Shown here: one piece after another, positions 32,361 through 41,900 of the stretch | How positions within the stretch are numbered: the first letter of the stretch is position 1 | How the letters are laid out: each line of letters begins with the position of its first letter | Assembly: GCA_036504815.1 (NCBI GenBank) | Contig: DASXUN010000001.1 | Coordinates: 31,218-95,217 of the forward strand | Reading direction: 5' to 3' | DNA length: 64,000 nucleotides | Source of the DNA: Gemmatimonadaceae bacterium | Lineage (GTDB): Bacteria > Gemmatimonadota > Gemmatimonadetes > Gemmatimonadales > Gemmatimonadaceae | The notes under the pieces: model-generated | Told to the model about the DNA's origin: nothing | Seen by the model: the letters and a program-made list of their open reading frames with translations, nothing else | Database searches by the model: none | Program-made: the position numbers and the translations under genes

Positions 32361-32822
32361 ATGTCCTGGTTGAACCGCCTCTTCGGCGGCAAGTCAGACA
32401 GCGATGCCCGACCGCAGCGACTCGACTATCTGAACGAGGCGCTGCTGCTGGAGCGTCAGGGCGACTATGACGCGGCCATCACCTCGTACCGGCTCGCGCT
32501 GCGCGACCATCCGGACGACCTGCGCGTGCTGCAGAACATGGCCATCGCGTACTCGCGCACGGGGCGGCTGGAGGAGGCGATCCGGGCCTACCGTCGCGCG
32601 CTCGACCTCGATCCGTCGCAGTCGGGCGCGCATTACGGCCTGGCCTTCCTGCTGATCAAGCGGGGAGACGCCGTCGGGGCGGAGAAGCACCTCGAGGCCT
32701 TCCTGGCCGCTCCGCCGGGAGGGGCTGAATCCGAACGCTGGGTGCGCCACGCCGAGGCGACGCTCGAGGCCCTGCGAAATCCATCGGCCGGTGAGGCCAC
32801 GGCCGAACCGAGCGAGGGCTAG
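32361..32822 (+). CDS. TPR-repeat protein
   Basis: A 153-residue protein starting MSWLNRLFGGKSDSDARPQR, with three tetratricopeptide repeats between residues 25 and 130 (ALLLERQGDYDAAITSYRLA, LRVLQNMAIAYSRTGRLEEA, SGAHYGLAFLLIKRGDAVGA). The N-terminal tryptophan-rich helix might associate with membrane. ATG 32361 is chosen over the upstream in-frame start at 32295 because the extension is low-complexity. Its stop is directly followed by the GTG of the ParA-like gene without a gap, so the two products are probably made together. Confidence 0.85.
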   Translation: MSWLNRLFGGKSDSDARPQRLDYLNEALLLERQGDYDAAITSYRLALRDHPDDLRVLQNMAIAYSRTGRLEEAIRAYRRALDLDPSQSGAHYGLAFLLIKRGDAVGAEKHLEAFLAAPPGGAESERWVRHAEATLEALRNPSAGEATAEPSEG

Positions 32823-33602
32823 GTGGGCAAGGTTCTCTCGATCGTCAGCCAGAAGGGAGGCGTCGGCAAGACGACGTCCGCAGTGAACCTGGCGGCCGCC
32901 TTCGCGCGCCGCGGCATGAAGACCTTGCTGGTGGACGTGGACCCGCAGGGCTCGGTGCGGTTCGGCATTGGCCTGCGCCAAGGGGCCGACACGCGGGGGT
33001 TCGCCGACTACCTGCGGGGCACGCGCACGCTGCGCGAGGTCATCCTGCCGACCGCGCTCCCGTGGCTCCGCGTGATGCTCGTCGGCAGTGTCACCGACGG
33101 CGCCGATCACAGCGATTACCAGGCGCGCGTGGCGGCCAGCGACCTGCTGCCGCGCATGCTGCAGGCGGCACGTGAGCGCTGCGACGTGGTGGTGGTGGAC
33201 ACGCCGCCCGGCCTGGGCCCGATCGCCCGCCGGGTCCTCGAGAGCACGGATCGCGTGCTCGTGCCGCTGCAGGCCGAGCCGCTGGCGCTGCAGACGACGC
33301 CGCAGATCCTGCGCAGCATTCAGGACGTGGTGGCGACGAATCCGGCCCTCACGCTCGACGGGATCCTGCTGACGATGTACGAGGCCGGCAACCCGGCGTG
33401 CGAGCGGACCGTGAAGTACATCCGGGAACACCTGCCTGCCGCGATGGTATGCGACGTGATGATCCCTCGATCCGTTGCCCTGGCCGAGGCCTTCGCCTCG
33501 GGTCAGCCCGCCGTGGTGCGCGATCCGGCGGACCCGGCGAGCCAGGCGTACGTCAACCTCGCCCTGCGGGTCGCCGAGCGTCTCTCCGCGGACGCGGAAT
33601 GA
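32823..33602 (+). CDS. ParA/MinD-type ATPase, orphan
   Basis: A 259-residue ATPase of the ParA/Soj family. The deviant Walker A is QKGGVGKTTSAVNLA (residues 10-24), followed by VDVDPQGSVRFG, Walker B VVVVDTPPGLG and the C-terminal VALAEAFASGQPAV segment typical of ParA. These ATPases form dynamic patterns on DNA or membrane to position cargo. No parB, and no parS-like site, is seen nearby, so it is probably not the main chromosome partition gene; the TPR gene immediately upstream is a candidate partner. GTG start 32823; ATGA overlap with the next gene. Confidence 0.9.
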   Translation: MGKVLSIVSQKGGVGKTTSAVNLAAAFARRGMKTLLVDVDPQGSVRFGIGLRQGADTRGFADYLRGTRTLREVILPTALPWLRVMLVGSVTDGADHSDYQARVAASDLLPRMLQAARERCDVVVVDTPPGLGPIARRVLESTDRVLVPLQAEPLALQTTPQILRSIQDVVATNPALTLDGILLTMYEAGNPACERTVKYIREHLPAAMVCDVMIPRSVALAEAFASGQPAVVRDPADPASQAYVNLALRVAERLSADAE

Positions 33603-34390
33603 CGCGCGCTCCGCGCTGGGTGGGCGCGGCGATCGCGGCCGCGGCGTGGGTGGGGGCGTGCACCGACGTGGGAACCGCCCCGGATGGCATTGTCGCCCTC
33701 GCGTTCGACACGCTGCCGTATCCCGCGGTGGTGGCGAACGACACGATGCGCGACTCCAGCGGCAAGGCGGCCCCGTTGCGCGCCGTGGCGTACAACGCCG
33801 ACGGCGCCGTGATCGAGAATCCGCCGGTGCGGTACATCGCGCTCGACACGGGCGTGGACATCAGCAGCCAGGGCTATCTGATCGCGACCACGCGCACGAG
33901 CGGCACGGTGCGCGTGGTCGCCGCGGCGGCAGCGCTGCAATCGCTGCAGAAGACCGTCACGGTGACGCGCGCCCCCACGAAGCTGGCCGCGAATGGCGCG
34001 ACGGCGGACACGGTGAAGTACGCGCTGCCGGATGCCGCGACGAACGTCAGCAAGTCGATGAGCGTGAAGCTCACGCGCGACAGCGCGGGCACCGCGCTTC
34101 CCGTGCCGGGATTCCTCGTGAGCTGGCAGCTGACCTTCCGCGGCCAGACGGTGCCGATCACCGACACCACGCTGGCGTCGCTGTGGGACGACAGCAGGAA
34201 GGCGACGGTGCTGGACACCACGGGCACTGACGGGACCGCGGCGCGCCTGCTGCGCATCCGCTCCAACCGCCTTCCCTCGGCGGCCGACTCCTTTGTGGTT
34301 TCCGCGACCACCAGGCTCCGTGGGGTGGTGGTAGCGGGAAGTCCGGTGAAGTTCGTAATTCACTTCCGTCCGAAGCCGCCGGCACGCTGA
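33599..34390 (+). CDS. Putative lipoprotein with Ig-like beta domains
   Basis: A 263-residue predicted lipoprotein. The signal peptide ends in the lipobox-like VGAC (Cys21, MTRAPRWVGAAIAAAAWVGA then C). The remainder is beta-rich with repeated Ala/Val/Thr strands (DTMRDSSGKAAPLRAVAYNA, GTVRVVAAAAALQSLQKTVT, VPGFLVSWQLTFRGQTVPIT), suggesting two Ig-like (Big) domains. No catalytic motif is seen. Its ATG overlaps the ParA stop (ATGA), an odd association for a surface protein, though such ParA/TPR/lipoprotein sets could serve localisation. Function unknown. Confidence 0.75.
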   Translation: MTRAPRWVGAAIAAAAWVGACTDVGTAPDGIVALAFDTLPYPAVVANDTMRDSSGKAAPLRAVAYNADGAVIENPPVRYIALDTGVDISSQGYLIATTRTSGTVRVVAAAAALQSLQKTVTVTRAPTKLAANGATADTVKYALPDAATNVSKSMSVKLTRDSAGTALPVPGFLVSWQLTFRGQTVPITDTTLASLWDDSRKATVLDTTGTDGTAARLLRIRSNRLPSAADSFVVSATTRLRGVVVAGSPVKFVIHFRPKPPAR

Positions 34391-34442
34391 TGCGGGATCC
34401 CCTCCGCCTGGCGTGCGCAACCCCCGCCGAGTGGAGTCGATG

Positions 34443-36275
34443 ATGATCGCACAGGGAGGCCCTCGCCCCGCCCCGGGCACGCTGAACCACCTGTTCTTCG
34501 ACACGATGACGGCGTACGACCGGCCGAACGTGATGAACGTCCGCGTGGGTCCGGGGCAGTGGCAGGCGATCTCGCATCGCGAAACGGAGCGGCGCGTGCG
34601 CCATCTCTCGCTGGGGTTGCAGGAGCTGGGCTTCCGGCCAGGCGATCGGTTGGCGCTGATCTCGGAGAATCGTCCGGAGTGGGCGCTCACCGACTGGGCC
34701 TGCCTGACGGCTCGGCTCGCCGACGTGCCCATCTACCCGTCGCTTCCCGCCGAGCAGGTGGTGCACCCGATCAACGATTCGGGCGCGGTGGCGGTCTTCG
34801 TTTCCGGCGAGACGCACGGCGCCAAGGTCGCGGCCATCCGCGGGCAGTGCCCGGCGCTGCGGCACGTCATCACCTTCGGCACGGAGCTCTGCACTGGTGC
34901 CGACCTGACGCTGGCTGACGTGGAAGCGCGCGGCGCGGCGGTGGACACGCCGGAGCGTGCGGCGCAGTGGAAGGCCGAGGCGATGGCGGTGCAGCCCGAC
35001 GACCTGGCGACGCTCATCTACACGTCGGGCACCACGGGATTGCCCAAGGGCGTAATGCTGTCGCACGACAACATCTACTCGAACGTGCAGGCGTCAATGC
35101 AGGTCCTGCCGCTGCACATCGGCCAGGAAGTCGCGCTGAGCTTCCTCCCGCTCTGTCACATCTTCGAGCGGATGGGCGATTACCTGTACTGGGCGATGGG
35201 TGGTGCCATCTACTACGTGGACAGCTTCGACACCGTCCCCATCGCGCTGCAGGAAGCGCGACCGACCATCGCGATGTCGGTACCGCGCCTGTACGAGAAG
35301 ATGTACGCCCGCGCCTTCGAGAACGCCCTGGCGAGCGGCGCATTCAAGAAGCGCATCTTCTTCTGGGCGCGCGAGGTCGCCGACCGCTGGGCCGATCAGG
35401 TGCTTGCCGGGCGCACGCCGCGCGGCCCGCTGGCGTGGCAGTATGCGCTCGCGCAGCGCCTGGTGTTCAGCAAGATCCAGGCGCGCACGGGCGGCCGCAT
35501 CCGGTACTTCGTCTCCGGCGGCGCGCCGCTGTCGGCCGAAATCAACAAGTTCTTCTTCGCCGCGGGGTTGACCATTCTCGAGGGGTACGGCCTCACGGAA
35601 ACGTCGCCGGTGATCGGGGTGAACAGTCCGACCGCCTTCCGCATCGGCACCATCGGCAAGCCGATTGCGGGGGTCGAGGTGCAGATCGCCAGCGATGGCG
35701 AGGTGCTCACCCGCGGCCCGCACGTGATGCACGGATACTGGAACCGGCCCGACGCGACCGCCGAGGCCATCGACGCCGACGGGTGGTTCCATACCGGCGA
35801 CATCGGCGTCCTCGAGGACGGCTTCCTGCGCATCACGGACCGCAAGAAGGACATCATCGTGACGGCGGGGGGCAAGAATATCGCGCCGCAGCCCATCGAG
35901 AACGGGTTCAAGGCCAACAAGTACGTCTCGCAGGCGGTGATGATCGGCGACAAGCGCAAGTATCCCGTGGTCCTCGTCGTCCCGGAGTTCCCGGCGATCG
36001 AGCGCTGGGCGGCGCTGCACAACATCTACTGGACGGATCGCCGGCAGCTGCTGCAGATGCCGACCATCCAGCAGAAGATGGAGAAGGAGATCCGCGAGGA
36101 GTGCGAGCGGATGAAGCTCGCGAGCTTCGAAACGCCCAAGAAGGTGGCGCTGCTCGAGAACGACTTCACGGTGGAGCGGGGTGAGATGACACCGACGCTG
36201 AAGGTGAAGCGGCGCGTGATCGACAAGACGTACGCGGCGCTGATCGAGAAGCTCTACGAGGGGAGCGGGGAGTAG
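34443..36275 (+). CDS. Long-chain fatty-acid-CoA ligase
   Basis: An AMP-forming acyl-CoA synthetase of 610 aa. Motifs are the P-loop YTSGTTGLPKGVMLSH near 190, the adenine-binding GYGLTETSPVIGV near 390, DADGWFHTGDIGVLEDGFL near 440, and the hinge DRKKDIIVTAGGKNIAPQPI with the catalytic Lys near the C-terminus. It belongs to the FadD/FACS-like class activating long-chain fatty acids for degradation or lipid synthesis. ATG 34443 is preferred (GGAG 6 nt upstream); ATG 34440 is also possible. It converges with the minus-strand pterin operon. Confidence 0.92.
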   Translation: MIAQGGPRPAPGTLNHLFFDTMTAYDRPNVMNVRVGPGQWQAISHRETERRVRHLSLGLQELGFRPGDRLALISENRPEWALTDWACLTARLADVPIYPSLPAEQVVHPINDSGAVAVFVSGETHGAKVAAIRGQCPALRHVITFGTELCTGADLTLADVEARGAAVDTPERAAQWKAEAMAVQPDDLATLIYTSGTTGLPKGVMLSHDNIYSNVQASMQVLPLHIGQEVALSFLPLCHIFERMGDYLYWAMGGAIYYVDSFDTVPIALQEARPTIAMSVPRLYEKMYARAFENALASGAFKKRIFFWAREVADRWADQVLAGRTPRGPLAWQYALAQRLVFSKIQARTGGRIRYFVSGGAPLSAEINKFFFAAGLTILEGYGLTETSPVIGVNSPTAFRIGTIGKPIAGVEVQIASDGEVLTRGPHVMHGYWNRPDATAEAIDADGWFHTGDIGVLEDGFLRITDRKKDIIVTAGGKNIAPQPIENGFKANKYVSQAVMIGDKRKYPVVLVVPEFPAIERWAALHNIYWTDRRQLLQMPTIQQKMEKEIREECERMKLASFETPKKVALLENDFTVERGEMTPTLKVKRRVIDKTYAALIEKLYEGSGE

Positions 36276-36285
36276 CGGGGATTCC

Positions 36286-36894
36286 TCAGCGTCGGCGCGT
36301 CAGGGGAACGACGTCGCCGACTTTCTCGGCCACCCAGTGCCGGTCATCGCGCGCCAGTTCGCGCGCGCCTGCTGGCACTCCGGCGCTGGCCGGCGCCACC
36401 AGGCGCCCGCCGGCGCGCAGGACGCGCAGGGCGTCGGTGGTGCGGGCCGGCGTGGCCTCATCGAGCGCGAGGCCGTGCAGCGACGCCGCGCCCAACGGCC
36501 AGCGGTCGCCGACGCCGCGCAGGATGCCCTGCCCCGTCGCGCCCACATCGCCGGACGCGGGGTCGACGAGGAGGAGGTCGACGTCGAGGATTGCCTGCAG
36601 CGCGCCCGCCAGGCCCGTCCAGGCGCCATCGAGCAGGTAGAGTCCGCGCTCCTCCAGTTTCAGCAGCGCGGCGGCCCGCATGGCTTCGTCCTCCGAAACG
36701 GGCATCGCCTGGCGTTCCACGCGATCGCCGAACCAGACTTCGCCGTCGCGCACCGCAAACTCCGCCCCGCACTCGGGGCAGCCGAGCGTCGCCTCGATGA
36801 GGTGGCGATGCGCCACGTGTGAGGCGGCCGCCACCAGCCAGGTGTCGGCGTGTTCGCTGGGGCAGCGCAGGCGGTCGATCAGTTCGACGAACAC
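36286..36894 (-). CDS. Zinc-ribbon protein, function unknown
   Basis: A 202-residue protein: an N-terminal zinc-ribbon-like segment (LRCPSEHADTWL ... LGCPECGAEFAVRDGEVWFG, with C-P-S and C-P-E-C elements) resembling Trm112/UPF0434-like domains. A C-terminal region (about 90-200, VDLLLVDPASGDVGATGQGI, TTDALRVLRAGGRLVAP) resembles a Rossmann-like methyltransferase remnant but lacks a clear SAM-binding GxGxG. GTG start 36894, 10 nt after the SDR stop, so it is the last gene of the pterin operon. A role as a partner or a degraded methyltransferase are both possible. Confidence 0.6.
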   Translation of the reverse strand: MFVELIDRLRCPSEHADTWLVAAASHVAHRHLIEATLGCPECGAEFAVRDGEVWFGDRVERQAMPVSEDEAMRAAALLKLEERGLYLLDGAWTGLAGALQAILDVDLLLVDPASGDVGATGQGILRGVGDRWPLGAASLHGLALDEATPARTTDALRVLRAGGRLVAPASAGVPAGARELARDDRHWVAEKVGDVVPLTRRR

Positions 36895-36904
36895 GGCGCG
36901 CCGC

Positions 36905-37630
36905 TCACTGCGGCGAGAGGCGCAGCTCGTACACGGACATGTGCGGCGGCTGGGACACGGCGTAGAGCACGGCGCGCGCCACATCCTCGGGTTTCAGCAT
37001 CGACTCGCGCTTCGCGAGCGTCTTGCCCAGTTCCGCCTCGTGCGCGTCCCAGATTTCCGTGTCCACCGCGCCGGGCGAGATGAGCGTGGCCCGCACCCCA
37101 GTGCCGCGCGACTCGGCGTACAGCACCTCGTGCAGGGCGCGCAGGCCGTACTTCGAGGCGCTGTACGCGCCGTTCATCGGCCAGATGCTGCGATCCGCCA
37201 CGGTACCGATGGACACCACATGGCCGCGGCGCCGCGCGCGCATCGCCGGCAGGAAGGCGTGCAGCACGCGGAACGGCGCCGCGAGGTTGACGTCGAGGGT
37301 CGCCGCGAACTCGTCGGGGTCCTGTTCGTGCAGCTTGGCGCGCGGATAGATGCCCGCGTTGTTCACCAGGATGTCGGGGGCGCCGCCTGCCCAGGCCGTG
37401 ACCTCGTTCGCCAGGCGGGCGACGTCAGCCGCGCGGGTGCAATCGGCGACCACGGCGAGGTGGCCGACGCCGAGGGTGCGTTCCACGCGGTGCAGCGCTT
37501 CGGCGCCTCGGGCAACCAACGCGACGCGCGCGCCGGCGTCGGCGAGCGCGCGTGCGGTGGCGGCGCCGATGCCGCGCGACGCTCCGGTGACGAGGGCGAA
37601 TCTCCCTTCCAACGCTTGGGGCACGGGCAC
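36905..37630 (-). CDS. Short-chain dehydrogenase/reductase, sepiapterin-reductase-like
   Basis: A 241-residue classical SDR: the NAD(P) motif TGASRGIGAATARALADAGA (residues 15-34), NNAGIY (about 90), and the catalytic Ser-Tyr-Lys as SIGTV and YSASKYGLRA. The region ISPGAVDTEIWDAHEAELG and the ending SVYELRLSPQ resemble the bacterial sepiapterin reductase described in Chlorobium, more than general fatty-acid SDRs. It lies 4 nt after folE in an operon with a eukaryote-like PTPS, which is the reason for favouring the pterin function. GTG start 37630. Confidence 0.78.
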   Translation of the reverse strand: MPVPQALEGRFALVTGASRGIGAATARALADAGARVALVARGAEALHRVERTLGVGHLAVVADCTRAADVARLANEVTAWAGGAPDILVNNAGIYPRAKLHEQDPDEFAATLDVNLAAPFRVLHAFLPAMRARRRGHVVSIGTVADRSIWPMNGAYSASKYGLRALHEVLYAESRGTGVRATLISPGAVDTEIWDAHEAELGKTLAKRESMLKPEDVARAVLYAVSQPPHMSVYELRLSPQ

Positions 37631-37634
37631 GGAC

Positions 37635-38315
37635 CTACCGGAGCGGGTTCGACGGCGCGTACGCGAGGCGCAGGAACTCGTCGCGTGTCTTGGCGTCGTC
37701 GCGGAACGCGCCGCGGAGCGCCGAGGTGATGGTCTTGGAGTTCTGCTTCTCCACGCCGCGCATCATCATGCACAGGTGGTAGGCCTCGATGACCACGCCC
37801 ACGCCGAGCGGCTTCAGCACCTCCTCGATGGCGGCGGCCACCTGCTCGGTCAGGCGCTCCTGCACCTGCAGGCGGCGCGAGAAGACCTCGACGATGCGCG
37901 GCAGCTTGGAGAGCCCCACAATCTGGCCGTCCGGGATGTACGCGATGTGCGCCTTGCCGAAGAACGGGAGCATGTGGTGCTCGCACATCGAGTAGAGCTC
38001 GATGTCGCGCACCATGACCATCGAATGGTGTTCTTCCGCGAAGACGGCGTCGCCCACGACGTCGGCGACGTCCATCTGGTAGCCGCGTGTCAGCCAGGTG
38101 AGCGACTTCGCCACGCGGCTCGGGGTCTTGGCGAGCCCGTCGCGTTCCGGCTCCTCGCCGAGGAGCTCCAGCTGGCGGCGGACCAGGTTCTCGAACTCGA
38201 GGTAGCGATCGCCGCCGATGTCCGCACCGGCGCCGGTGGCATCGAACGGGTCAGCCGCCGCGTCGAGGCGGGCGGAGCGCAGCGGACGGGGGGACCGGGG
38301 GGCGTCAGCGGCCAT
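37635..38315 (-). CDS. folE: GTP cyclohydrolase I
   Basis: Converts GTP to 7,8-dihydroneopterin triphosphate. The zinc and catalytic residues are in [20 protein letters not shown] (Cys and His ligands near residue 110) and the last Cys in [20 protein letters not shown]. An N-terminal stretch of about 35 residues, rich in Pro/Ala/Asp, precedes the fold. Length 226 aa is normal. Start ATG 38315, overlapping the end of the PTPS gene by 11 nt. It supplies the substrate of that neighbour, so the order PTPS-folE-SDR mirrors the tetrahydrobiopterin pathway. Confidence 0.95.
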   Translation of the reverse strand: MAADAPRSPRPLRSARLDAAADPFDATGAGADIGGDRYLEFENLVRRQLELLGEEPERDGLAKTPSRVAKSLTWLTRGYQMDVADVVGDAVFAEEHHSMVMVRDIELYSMCEHHMLPFFGKAHIAYIPDGQIVGLSKLPRIVEVFSRRLQVQERLTEQVAAAIEEVLKPLGVGVVIEAYHLCMMMRGVEKQNSKTITSALRGAFRDDAKTRDEFLRLAYAPSNPLR

Positions 38316-38718
38316 CGTATTCGACCCAATTGTTTTCGGTTTCCCACAGGCGGAGGCGTGACAGCGTGCGCGGCTTCAGCGCCGGCTCGAGGACGCGCCA
38401 GAACATGAGGATAATGTTCTCGGCCGTGGGATTTGTTCCCGCCATCTCCGGGACGTCGAGGTTGAGGTTGTGGTGGTCCACGCGGTCGAGGAGCGTGCGG
38501 TTGACCAGCGCCTTGAGCTCGGCGAGGTCCATGACGTACCCCGACACGGGGTCGGGCGCGCCGGTGACCGAGACCTCAAGGGTGTAGTTGTGGCCGTGCC
38601 AGTTGGGCGAGTTGCACTTGCCGAACAGGCGGCGGTTCTCGTCGTCGCTGAGGGCCGGGTTGTGGATCCGGTGCGCGGCGTTGAAGGTCAGGCGGCGGGT
38701 GACGGTGAGGAGGGGCAT
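38305..38718 (-). CDS. 6-pyruvoyltetrahydropterin synthase, type II (eukaryote-like)
   Basis: A 137-residue pterin enzyme of the PTPS/QueD superfamily. Zinc ligands are His16 (NAAHRIH), His41 and His43 (WHGHN). The catalytic Cys35 is five residues before HGH ([20 protein letters not shown]), the C-x5-HGH spacing of animal PTPS; QueD has C-x3-HGH. The surrounding [14 protein letters not shown] and [11 protein letters not shown] are also very close to animal enzymes. It therefore likely makes 6-pyruvoyltetrahydropterin for tetrahydrobiopterin rather than a queuosine precursor. ATG 38718 is chosen over GTG 38724. First gene of the operon. Confidence 0.88.
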   Translation of the reverse strand: MPLLTVTRRLTFNAAHRIHNPALSDDENRRLFGKCNSPNWHGHNYTLEVSVTGAPDPVSGYVMDLAELKALVNRTLLDRVDHHNLNLDVPEMAGTNPTAENIILMFWRVLEPALKPRTLSRLRLWETENNWVEYDGR

Positions 38719-38916
38719 GCGCACAATCTAACGCCGCCGGCCGCCAGTCGGCTCGTTCGCCCGGCGCGCCGTCCCGTGTTACAGTATGTCACTCGACCGC
38801 AGGCACTGCTTGCCGAGCCGTGGGGTTCGACGTACCTTCGCGGCTGGCAGCCTCGCATTGGCCACCGCCCCGTCACTCTGGGTCGGGGCCCGCGTCGACC
38901 TGACCGACCTGTTTTG

Positions 38917-41900
38917 ATGACTCGTCCTACCCCTCCCGAAAGCGCGTCGCGTCCCCTCCGTGACGGCTCTCTGACGCTTCGCCTCCTCGGCGAACCCTGT
39001 CTGTGCGGCCCGGGGGAGGCCGGTTCGGAGCGGCGCGTTCTCGGCGTCGGCAAGCCGCTCGCGCTGCTCACCTACCTCGCCGTCTCGCCGCAGCACGAAG
39101 CCACCCGGGACTTCCTCGCCGACTTGTTGTGGGGCGGTGACTCCGTCTCCGATCCGGCGCACAGTCTCCGCAACGCGCTGGTCTCGCTCAAGAATGTGGT
39201 TGGCCACGATGTCGTCGAGGCCAGCGCCAGTCGCTGCCGCCTCCGCCGCGCGTTTCCCAGTGATCTCGACGCGCTCGAAGCGGCGATTCGGGACGGCCGG
39301 CTCGCCGAGGTGACCGAGAGATACACGGGCGAGTTCTTCGCGGGCTTCGCCGCCCCCGGTTGTCAGCAGTTCGAACTCTGGTGCGAGAGTGTGCGGCATC
39401 GCCTGCGCACCGACGTGGCAAACGCCGCCGATGTGCTGGCCCGCCGGCTGCTCGACGCGGGTCGCGCGCGCGACGCGGTGCAACTCGCGCGTCGCATCGC
39501 GGAGATCGAGCCGTTTGGCCAGCGGGCGCGGCGCATACTGCTCGAATCGCTGATCGCCGCCGGAGATGACCTTGGCGCGCTCACCGAAGCGGCCGTGATC
39601 GAGCAATGGCTTCGGATGGAGGACTTCGACGCGGAACCCGCCACGAAGGCGCTGCTCGCCCAGGCGCGCCGAGGCAGGAGCACGGGACGGCGCTCGAGCG
39701 GGGAGACCCGCAGCCCCCTCACGCCGGATCTGGTCGGTCGCGAAGCCGAGTTCGCGGACATCGTCGCGGCGTGGGACCGCGCGCGAAGCCGAGGCCCGGT
39801 GTTCGTGGCCGTTGCCGCCGGCGCGGGCGTCGGGAAGTCGCGGCTCCTCGCTGACGCCGCCAACCGCCTGCGCGCCGAACGCGGCCGCGTCGTCGAAGTC
39901 CGCGCGCTGCCCGGCGAGCGGGACCTGCCGTTCGTGCTGCTGGCGGCCCTGGTCGCAACCCTCGCGCCTCTCGTCGAGGCCTCGAGCATCTCCAAGAGCG
40001 CCGCGCGCGTCCTTGCCTCGCTCGATCCCTCGCTCGCCGATCGATACGGCGTGACGCCGGATGCTGGCGCCGGCGATCAATTGCTGCGCCGGGCCTTCGC
40101 CCTGCGCGAACTGCTCGAGGCGATCGCGGAGCGCAAGTCCACGGCGATCTTCCTCGACGACATGCACTGGGCCGACGACGCGTCGGTGGATGCCATTCTC
40201 GCGGCACTCACGCGCCTGCCCGACGCGCGTGTGCTGATCGTGACCGCGTCGAGGCCCGGCGTGCGTCACCCGCTCCCACCCGAGCGCACGGGGACCATCG
40301 CGCTGCATCCGCTGAGCACAGACCAGCTCGGGCAACTGGTGGCGAGCATCCGTCCGTTGCCGAACACGCGCTGGGCGACCGAGGTAAGTCGGTGCCTGCA
40401 GGCGGCAAGCGGTGGCGTTCCGCTCTTCGCGATCCTGGCACTGCGCAGCGCCGAGGACGCCGGCTTGCTGGTGGCCGGCGAGACGGAATGGGAGTGTCCC
40501 GACCCCGCGGCACTGGTCGGCCACCTCACCCAAGGCACGGTGCTGTCGCAGAGCCTGCGCGATATCTCGCCGCGTGCGGCGCGCATTCTCGCGCTGCTCG
40601 CCCTCGCCGGACGCTCGGTGCCCGTGTCGTTTCTGCGGGCGCCCGCCGCCGAGTCCCCGACGGACCCTCACGGCAATGCGCTGTCGGACCTCGAGCGGCG
40701 CGCGCTGATCATCCGGCACGGCGACGCGTGCAGCATCTCACATGACCTTGTCACGGATGCAGCGCTGGCCGCGCTCTCCGATGCCGATCGCGTGCGTTGG
40801 AGCCGCGCCCTTGGCGCCGCGATGCTCGCCACGGACGAGCCGCCGTGGGTCGAACGCGGCGCGCGCCTGCTCGCCGACGTCGAGCCCGCGGAGGACCTGG
40901 CTCGGCGACTCACGCCGGTGCTGCGGACGCTTCGAGTCGCGTCCGGCGTGTCGATGTCGAGGCTCATCGCGTCGTGGCTCGGACAGTCCGCGCACCACCA
41001 AGCGACGGCCGCGGCCGTGGCGCGCCGCCTGCCCGTTACCGTTCGACTGCGGCCGTTCCGACGCCGGCTGCTGGCCGCCGGCATCTTCGGGTCCGGGGCG
41101 CTGCTGATCGGCGCGTGGCGCGCGGCCAACCCGGCGCCGCAGCCTGACGCGGAGCTTCGCGTCTTCGTCCCTGGACCGGGCACGGAACGACGCGTTGTGG
41201 AAGTGCCGCTCCACCGGGATGGCTGGAACGCGTCCGCTCCGCTTCCGGTCACCATCCGTTCGGAAGAGAACGGCGTCACCGGCGAAGCTCGCTTGCGTGA
41301 GGGGAGCCTCATTTCTCTCGCGGTGCATTCGGGGCTTCGGGTGCAGGTCTTCAGCGACTCCGGCGGCAGCGACGTCGTGCGCGTCGATGCCGATGGACGC
41401 CGCACGCGTCTCACCAGCGCGGTCGGCGATGACGTTCCGTCCAGCTGGTCGCCAGACGGGCGCTTCGTCGCCATGACTTCATCGCGCTGGAGTCCAGCGC
41501 GCCATCACCACCTGGCGATCCTTGACTTGGCGTCGGGCCAGGTGCGGCCGATCGGCAGCGGGCGCGGATTCGAGATGACCGTTCGCTGGAGTCCGGACGG
41601 CAGTCGCCTCGCCTTTGTACGCAAGTATCTCGACGAACGGCTGCCCGAACTCTGCACCGTGGACGTCGACGGACGCGACGAGCACTGTCGGCCGGGACAA
41701 TTCACCGATGGCGTCCTCGTCCTCGGATGGCTCGATGACGCGCACCTCCTGGTGAATCGGAGCCAATCAGACGACAAGTCGGTGGTGGCCTCGCTCGCCG
41801 TCGACGGCCCGGGGAGCGAACAGGTCATCGCCACCTCGGCGTGGGCGCCAACGCTCTCGCCCAACGGCCGGTGGATCGCGTGGCAGATGGCGGCGAGCGG

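Noticed and set aside
38305..38718. QueD (queuosine pathway)
   Set aside because: Cys-to-HGH spacing is five residues as in animal PTPS, and no queC/queE is nearby.
38470..38916. Upstream 149-codon extension of the BTAD regulator
   Set aside because: It overlaps the PTPS gene on the other strand and has no domain similarity; ATG 38917 begins just before the wHTH.
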